Source of the DNA: Haladaptatus sp. DYF46 | GTDB lineage: Archaea; Halobacteriota; Halobacteria; Halobacteriales; Haladaptataceae | Reading direction: 5' to 3' | Length of the DNA: 64,000 nt | NCBI RefSeq assembly: GCF_021083305.1 | Contig: NZ_JAJFAY010000001.1 | Location: forward strand, 1,612,001-1,676,000 | Shown: piece after piece, positions 60,729 through 64,000 of the stretch | Numbering within the stretch: the first letter of the stretch is position 1 | How the letters are laid out: each line of letters starts with the position of its first letter | Translations under genes and position numbers: made by a program | Notes under the pieces: model-generated | Told to the model about the DNA's origin: nothing | Seen by the model: only the letters and a program-made list of their open reading frames with translations | The model's database searches: none

Positions 60729-61762
60729 TCCGCGAGGAGTTCCGGCGGGTCCTCGTCGTCCGCACCGCGGGCGTCCTGCACCCAGAGGTCGCCGAACAGG
60801 TCGTCCTGTTCGAGGGTGAGCGTTCCCCGATGGGCGAGAAACAGTAGGGCGAGGTACGTCATCACCCGCGTCGAACCGACCATCTCGATTTCCGCGTAGA
60901 GTACCTCCGTCCGTCCCGCTTCGTACTGTGAAACCAGCGCGTCGTGCACGTCGTCGATGACCGTCTCGATGTCCTCGTCGTGGGTCGTACCCGTCACCTC
61001 CGACTCCGTGGGTTCGTCGTCGAAACGCATGTCGTCGCCCGAGTGGTAATCGAGCGTTTGGGTCCCGCGTTGGAAGCCCTGCGGCGACCCGCTCGTGTCG
61101 TACGTCCGCGACTCCTTCCACCACGACCCGCGTTCGCGCTCCCGGAGTTCGCGGACGAGTTCGTCCAGCGTCTCCGGTTTTCCGCGGGCGCTCTTCCGGT
61201 CGAGTCGGCGCTCCATCTCGTCTTCGAGCGATGCGACAGGGTCGAAGCCGTCCGTCTCGTCCATCGACATCGGCGCTTCCCACGGTTCGAGTTCCTCCTC
61301 TTCCGGTTCGTCCTCCGTGATCAGGGCGTCGCTTTTCATCCGAAGGAGGACGCTGGCGTAGAACAGCGCCCGTCCCGACGTCCTGAGGTCCGTGCCGTCC
61401 AATCGATCGAGGAACTTGTCCGTCACGTCCACGATGTCGATGTCCCACGGTTCGATTTCGCCCTCCTCCGCGAGTTGGACGAGGAGTTCGACCGGTTCCA
61501 CCTCGTCGTCCGAGTCCTCCGTTGGCAGGTCGGCCAAGAGGTCGGACTCCTCGCGGTCACGGTCCTCGTGACCGGCGATATTCAGCGGGATGCCGTCCGA
61601 AGAATCGCTGCTCGCGGCGTTGCCGTCGTCTCGCGGCTCCGCCGCTCGACCGTCCGCGGAACGGAGTTCCGCGCTACTCGCATCGCGATGTTCCGAAGGA
61701 ACATCGCTACTCGCGGCGGTACCGCTCGTGTCTCGGTTTTCCTCCGGAAAACCGTCAGTCAC
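60725..61762 (-). CDS. scpA: segregation and condensation protein A with a hairpin-encoded N-terminus
   Basis: This 345-residue kleisin closes the SMC ring for chromosome segregation. The ScpA core runs from EPVELLVQLAEEGEIEPWDIDIVDVTDKFLDRLDG (near 92-126) to the C-terminal winged helix (RVMTYLALLFLAHRGTLTLEQDDLFGDLWVQ). The first ~60 residues are low-complexity (ASSDVPSEHRDASS and similar). They are encoded by five perfect hairpins in a row, unlike the compact start of bacterial ScpA. The start is a GTG at 61762 that overlaps the smc stop by eight bases, so smc and scpA form one operon. Confidence 0.9.
   Translation of the reverse strand: MTDGFPEENRDTSGTAASSDVPSEHRDASSAELRSADGRAAEPRDDGNAASSDSSDGIPLNIAGHEDRDREESDLLADLPTEDSDDEVEPVELLVQLAEEGEIEPWDIDIVDVTDKFLDRLDGTDLRTSGRALFYASVLLRMKSDALITEDEPEEEELEPWEAPMSMDETDGFDPVASLEDEMERRLDRKSARGKPETLDELVRELRERERGSWWKESRTYDTSGSPQGFQRGTQTLDYHSGDDMRFDDEPTESEVTGTTHDEDIETVIDDVHDALVSQYEAGRTEVLYAEIEMVGSTRVMTYLALLFLAHRGTLTLEQDDLFGDLWVQDARGADDEDPPELLAD
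61633..61753. repeat. array of five perfect hairpins at the 5' end of scpA
   Basis: Plus-strand positions: GCGGC/GCCGC (61633-61645), CGCGGAAC/GTTCCGCG (61655-61673), a 10-bp-arm hairpin GCGATGTTCC/GGAACATCGC (61685-61707), the palindrome GCGGTACCGC (61716-61725), and GGTTTTCC/GGAAAACC (61735-61753). Four of the five have exactly 3-base loops. Read in scpA orientation the spacers are GAGAC-, GAGTA-, GAGTA-, GGTCGA- and GAGACGACG-like. The whole array is translated in frame. Confidence 0.9.
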
Positions 61763-64000
61763 CCGCGGGCACCTCCTGCTCCCCGTCCAACCGGATACCA
61801 GTCACGCTGCTCACGTTGTCCCCTTGCATCGTCACACCGATGGCCCGCTCCGAGCGGTCGAGCATCGCGGAGCGATGCGAGACGACGACGAACTGTGCGT
61901 CACCCGCCAGTTCGTGCACCATCTCGCCGACGCGTTCGGCGTTCACGGCGTCGAGGAAGGCGTCCACCTCGTCCAGCGCGTAGAACGGTGCCGGGTTGTA
62001 GCGCTGGATGGCGAAGATGAACGCCAGCGCGGTCAGCGACTTCTCGCCCCCGCTCATGGCGTCGAGACGCTGGACGGGTTTGTCCGCGGGTTGCGCTTTC
62101 ATCGTCAACCCGCCGTCGAACGGATCGTCGTCGTTTTCGAGGAACAGTTCGCCCGACCCGGCGGACAGGCGCGTGAAGATGTCCTGAAAGTGCTCGTCGA
62201 TGGCATCGAAGGCCTCCATGAACGTCTCCTTCTTCTGCGATTCGTAGGAGTCGATGCGCTCGCGGATGCCGTCGCGCTCCTCCACCAGCGTCGCCTTCCG
62301 CTCCTTCAGGTCGTCCAACTGGCTCTCGACCTCGTCGTACTCATCGATGGCGAGCATGTTGACCGGTTCGAGTGCCTCCATCTGTCGAGTGAGTCGGTCG
62401 ATGTTCGACTGCACCTCGTCGTGGTCCGGCACGTCCTCGGGGTCGTACTCGCCGACCTCTTCGCGAAGTTCCGCGACCTCCTCTTCGAGACGACTCGCGC
62501 TCCGCTGAAGGCTTTCGAGGCGGTTCTCGACGCCTTCGACCTTCGACTGCTGGGCGTCGCGTTTCGACTTCGCGTCCTGCAGTTCCTCCTTCAACTCGGC
62601 GCGTTCGTCCTTGAGTTCCGTGAGTTCCTCTTCGAGTTCGGACACCGCCTCGCGCTTTTCTTCGAGGGTCTCCTCCCGCTCGGCGATGTCCGATTCGAGG
62701 TCCGAAATGAGGTCTTCCTGCTCGGCCTTTCGATTCTGAGCGGACTCCACGTCGTCGTGGAGGTCGTCGATGGCGTCCTCCGCGTACTGCTTTTCGAGTT
62801 GCAGTTCGTTGAGTTTGCCGTCGAGCGAATCCATCCGCTCTTCGAGCGTGTCGATTTCGGCCTGCACCTCGTCGGCCTCGCTCGTCAACTCGGGAATTTT
62901 CGAGTCCGCGAGTTCGCTTTCGAGGTCCGCGATGTCGGCTTCGATGCCGGCGATGGTCTCGTCGTGGGCCGACACCTGTTCGTCGAGTTCCTCCATCCGC
63001 TCGGTGACCGACTCGCGTTCTTCCTGTATCTCCTCGATGTCGTCCTGTAGCGACCCAATTTTCTCCTCGATGCTTTCGAGTTCGGACTCCTTTCGCTCGA
63101 TGTCGTTCTCGATGCTTCGAACTTGATCCGTCGCGTCTGTCTGTCGGTCGCGGGCGTCGTCCAACCGCTCCTCGACGCCGTTGATGGACTGGCGAATCGA
63201 CTGGCGTTCGTCCTCCAACTCGTTGATTTGGCGCGCCACGCGCTCGATTTGGCCCTTGCCGGAGGCCGAAAAGGAGTAGCGCGACCCGCTGGTCGAACCG
63301 CCGGTCATCGCTCCACTCTTTTCCACGAGTTCGCCCGAGAGCGTCACGAGGCGGAAGTCGCCCATCAACTCGCGGGCCGTCTCCATGTCCTCCACGACGA
63401 GCGTGTCGCCGACGACGTAGGAGAACACCGACGCGTACTCGGAATCGAAGTCGATGAGGTTGTACGCGAAATCGACCACGCCCGGCGCGTTGGGCAGGGA
63501 CGGCAGGCGGCGCTTTTGCATCTTCGTGATGGGCAGGAACGTCGCCCGCCCCGCGTTTCGCTGTTTCAAATACTCGATACAGCGCTGTCCGACGCTATCG
63601 TCGTCCACGACGACCTGCGCCAGTCGACCACCCGCCGCCGTCTCGCAGGCCGTGGCGTACTGCTGACTCACGCTGCCAAGTTGCGCGACCGCACCGTGAA
63701 CGCCGTCCACTCCGCCGTTCAGAATCGTGGAAACGGCGCGACCGAACGACGAATCGCCGCTCTCGTTCGCCCGCGCATCCAGTTCGGCGTACTTCTGCTG
63801 TTTGGACTGTATCTTCCCTTCCACCGCATCGAGGTCCGACTGAAGTTCGGACTTTTCGGCCTTCAGGTCGGACACCACGTCCTCGATTTGGTTCGCGTTT
63901 CGCTCGGCCTTGGTCAGTTCGTCGGCCAAATCACCGAGTTCGGTTTCGAGTTCGGGAATCCGCTCGCGGGCCGACGCGAGTTCGTTTTGCTTCTCGTTCA
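61755..64000 (-). CDS. smc: chromosome segregation protein SMC (5' part outside window)
   Basis: About 748 C-terminal residues are visible. The frame runs off the window at 64000, so the N-terminal ATP-binding domain is missing here. Visible parts are the end of the first coiled coil, and a hinge (SFGRAVSTILNGGVDGVHGAVAQLGSVSQQYATACETAAGGRLAQVVVDDD and GRATFLPITKM). A second long Glu/Lys/Arg-rich coiled coil follows, then the C-terminal ATPase lobe with the ABC signature MSGGEKSLTALAFIFAI, Walker B FYALDEVDAFLD and the D-loop/His region VVSHRSAM. SMC dimers compact and segregate the chromosome together with ScpA encoded just downstream. Confidence 0.95.
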   Translation of the reverse strand, partial: NEKQNELASARERIPELETELGDLADELTKAERNANQIEDVVSDLKAEKSELQSDLDAVEGKIQSKQQKYAELDARANESGDSSFGRAVSTILNGGVDGVHGAVAQLGSVSQQYATACETAAGGRLAQVVVDDDSVGQRCIEYLKQRNAGRATFLPITKMQKRRLPSLPNAPGVVDFAYNLIDFDSEYASVFSYVVGDTLVVEDMETARELMGDFRLVTLSGELVEKSGAMTGGSTSGSRYSFSASGKGQIERVARQINELEDERQSIRQSINGVEERLDDARDRQTDATDQVRSIENDIERKESELESIEEKIGSLQDDIEEIQEERESVTERMEELDEQVSAHDETIAGIEADIADLESELADSKIPELTSEADEVQAEIDTLEERMDSLDGKLNELQLEKQYAEDAIDDLHDDVESAQNRKAEQEDLISDLESDIAEREETLEEKREAVSELEEELTELKDERAELKEELQDAKSKRDAQQSKVEGVENRLESLQRSASRLEEEVAELREEVGEYDPEDVPDHDEVQSNIDRLTRQMEALEPVNMLAIDEYDEVESQLDDLKERKATLVEERDGIRERIDSYESQKKETFMEAFDAIDEHFQDIFTRLSAGSGELFLENDDDPFDGGLTMKAQPADKPVQRLDAMSGGEKSLTALAFIFAIQRYNPAPFYALDEVDAFLDAVNAERVGEMVHELAGDAQFVVVSHRSAMLDRSERAIGVTMQGDNVSSVTGIRLDGEQEVPAGD

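Noticed and set aside
61633..61753. Hairpin array considered as a CRISPR array
   Set aside because: Units are not direct repeats, arm sequences differ, spacers are 5-11 bases, and the whole segment is in frame within scpA. No cas genes are nearby.
61590..63050. Long plus-strand frame opposite scpA and smc
   Set aside because: It is a mirror of the coiled-coil coding sequence (Leu/Phe/Val-rich). SMC and ScpA motifs on the minus strand are unmistakable.

Overview
The window is chromosomal DNA from a halophilic archaeon (class Halobacteria). The evidence is the high GC content, the strongly acidic Asp/Glu-rich proteins, short AT-rich TATA boxes about 25-30 bases before many start codons with little leader, and typical haloarchaeal genes: a FolC-FolP fusion, a PurN-PurH fusion, the archaeal early shikimate route, a TFB transcription factor, archaeal NAC and TrmI, and an SMC-ScpA pair. 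The genus cannot be proved from this sequence; Haladaptatus or a relative is a guess. No tRNA, rRNA, CRISPR array, complete insertion sequence or integrase was seen.

Layout. 0-10 kb: folate (folCP), a run of small membrane and zinc-ribbon proteins, and divergent purine genes purNH and purB. 10-16 kb: one tightly overlapped minus-strand operon dapA-dapB-dapD-lysA-dapF-dapE, which covers most of the succinylase route to diaminopimelate and lysine. 16-21 kb: phosphoesterase, NYN protein, PUA-NAC-TrmI cluster, acetyltransferase and an MGMT-like protein without the usual active-site Cys. 21-29 kb: trpC-trpB-trpA, ADH synthase, dehydroquinate synthase II and aroD, which together supply the aromatic amino acids. 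29-35 kb: orphan DNA methyltransferase, TFB, BtuF-like protein, YjjX, a glycosyltransferase-flippase fusion and small DNA-binding proteins. 35-49 kb: SPFH/NfeD pair, pyruvate kinase, metG, VTT membrane protein, MfnA decarboxylase, an orphan Tat substrate-binding protein and PEP synthase. 49-54 kb: KTSC and PhzF proteins, then a visibly AT-richer island (about 50.7-53.4 kb) with a lipoprotein polysaccharide deacetylase. 54-64 kb: trypsin-like protease without signal peptide, phosphoribosyltransferase and HD hydrolase, MATE exporter, MTA phosphorylase, aminotransferase, scpA and smc (cut by the window end).

The most unusual signal is a family of short perfect hairpins, usually 5-10 bp arms with a 3-base loop, joined by short spacers such as GAGAC, GAGTA or GGTCGA. 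They lie in frame inside protein-coding genes: five in a row at the start of scpA, a pair in ppsA, and two copies of one double-hairpin element inside trpB. A sister group of hairpins whose loops carry GAGCGAAGCGA forms a cluster at the 3' end of purNH, where the stop codon sits in a hairpin loop. Arms differ between copies but stay complementary, while loop length and spacers are kept. This suggests an expanding palindromic element that tolerates translation, comparable in concept to the Rickettsia palindromic elements.
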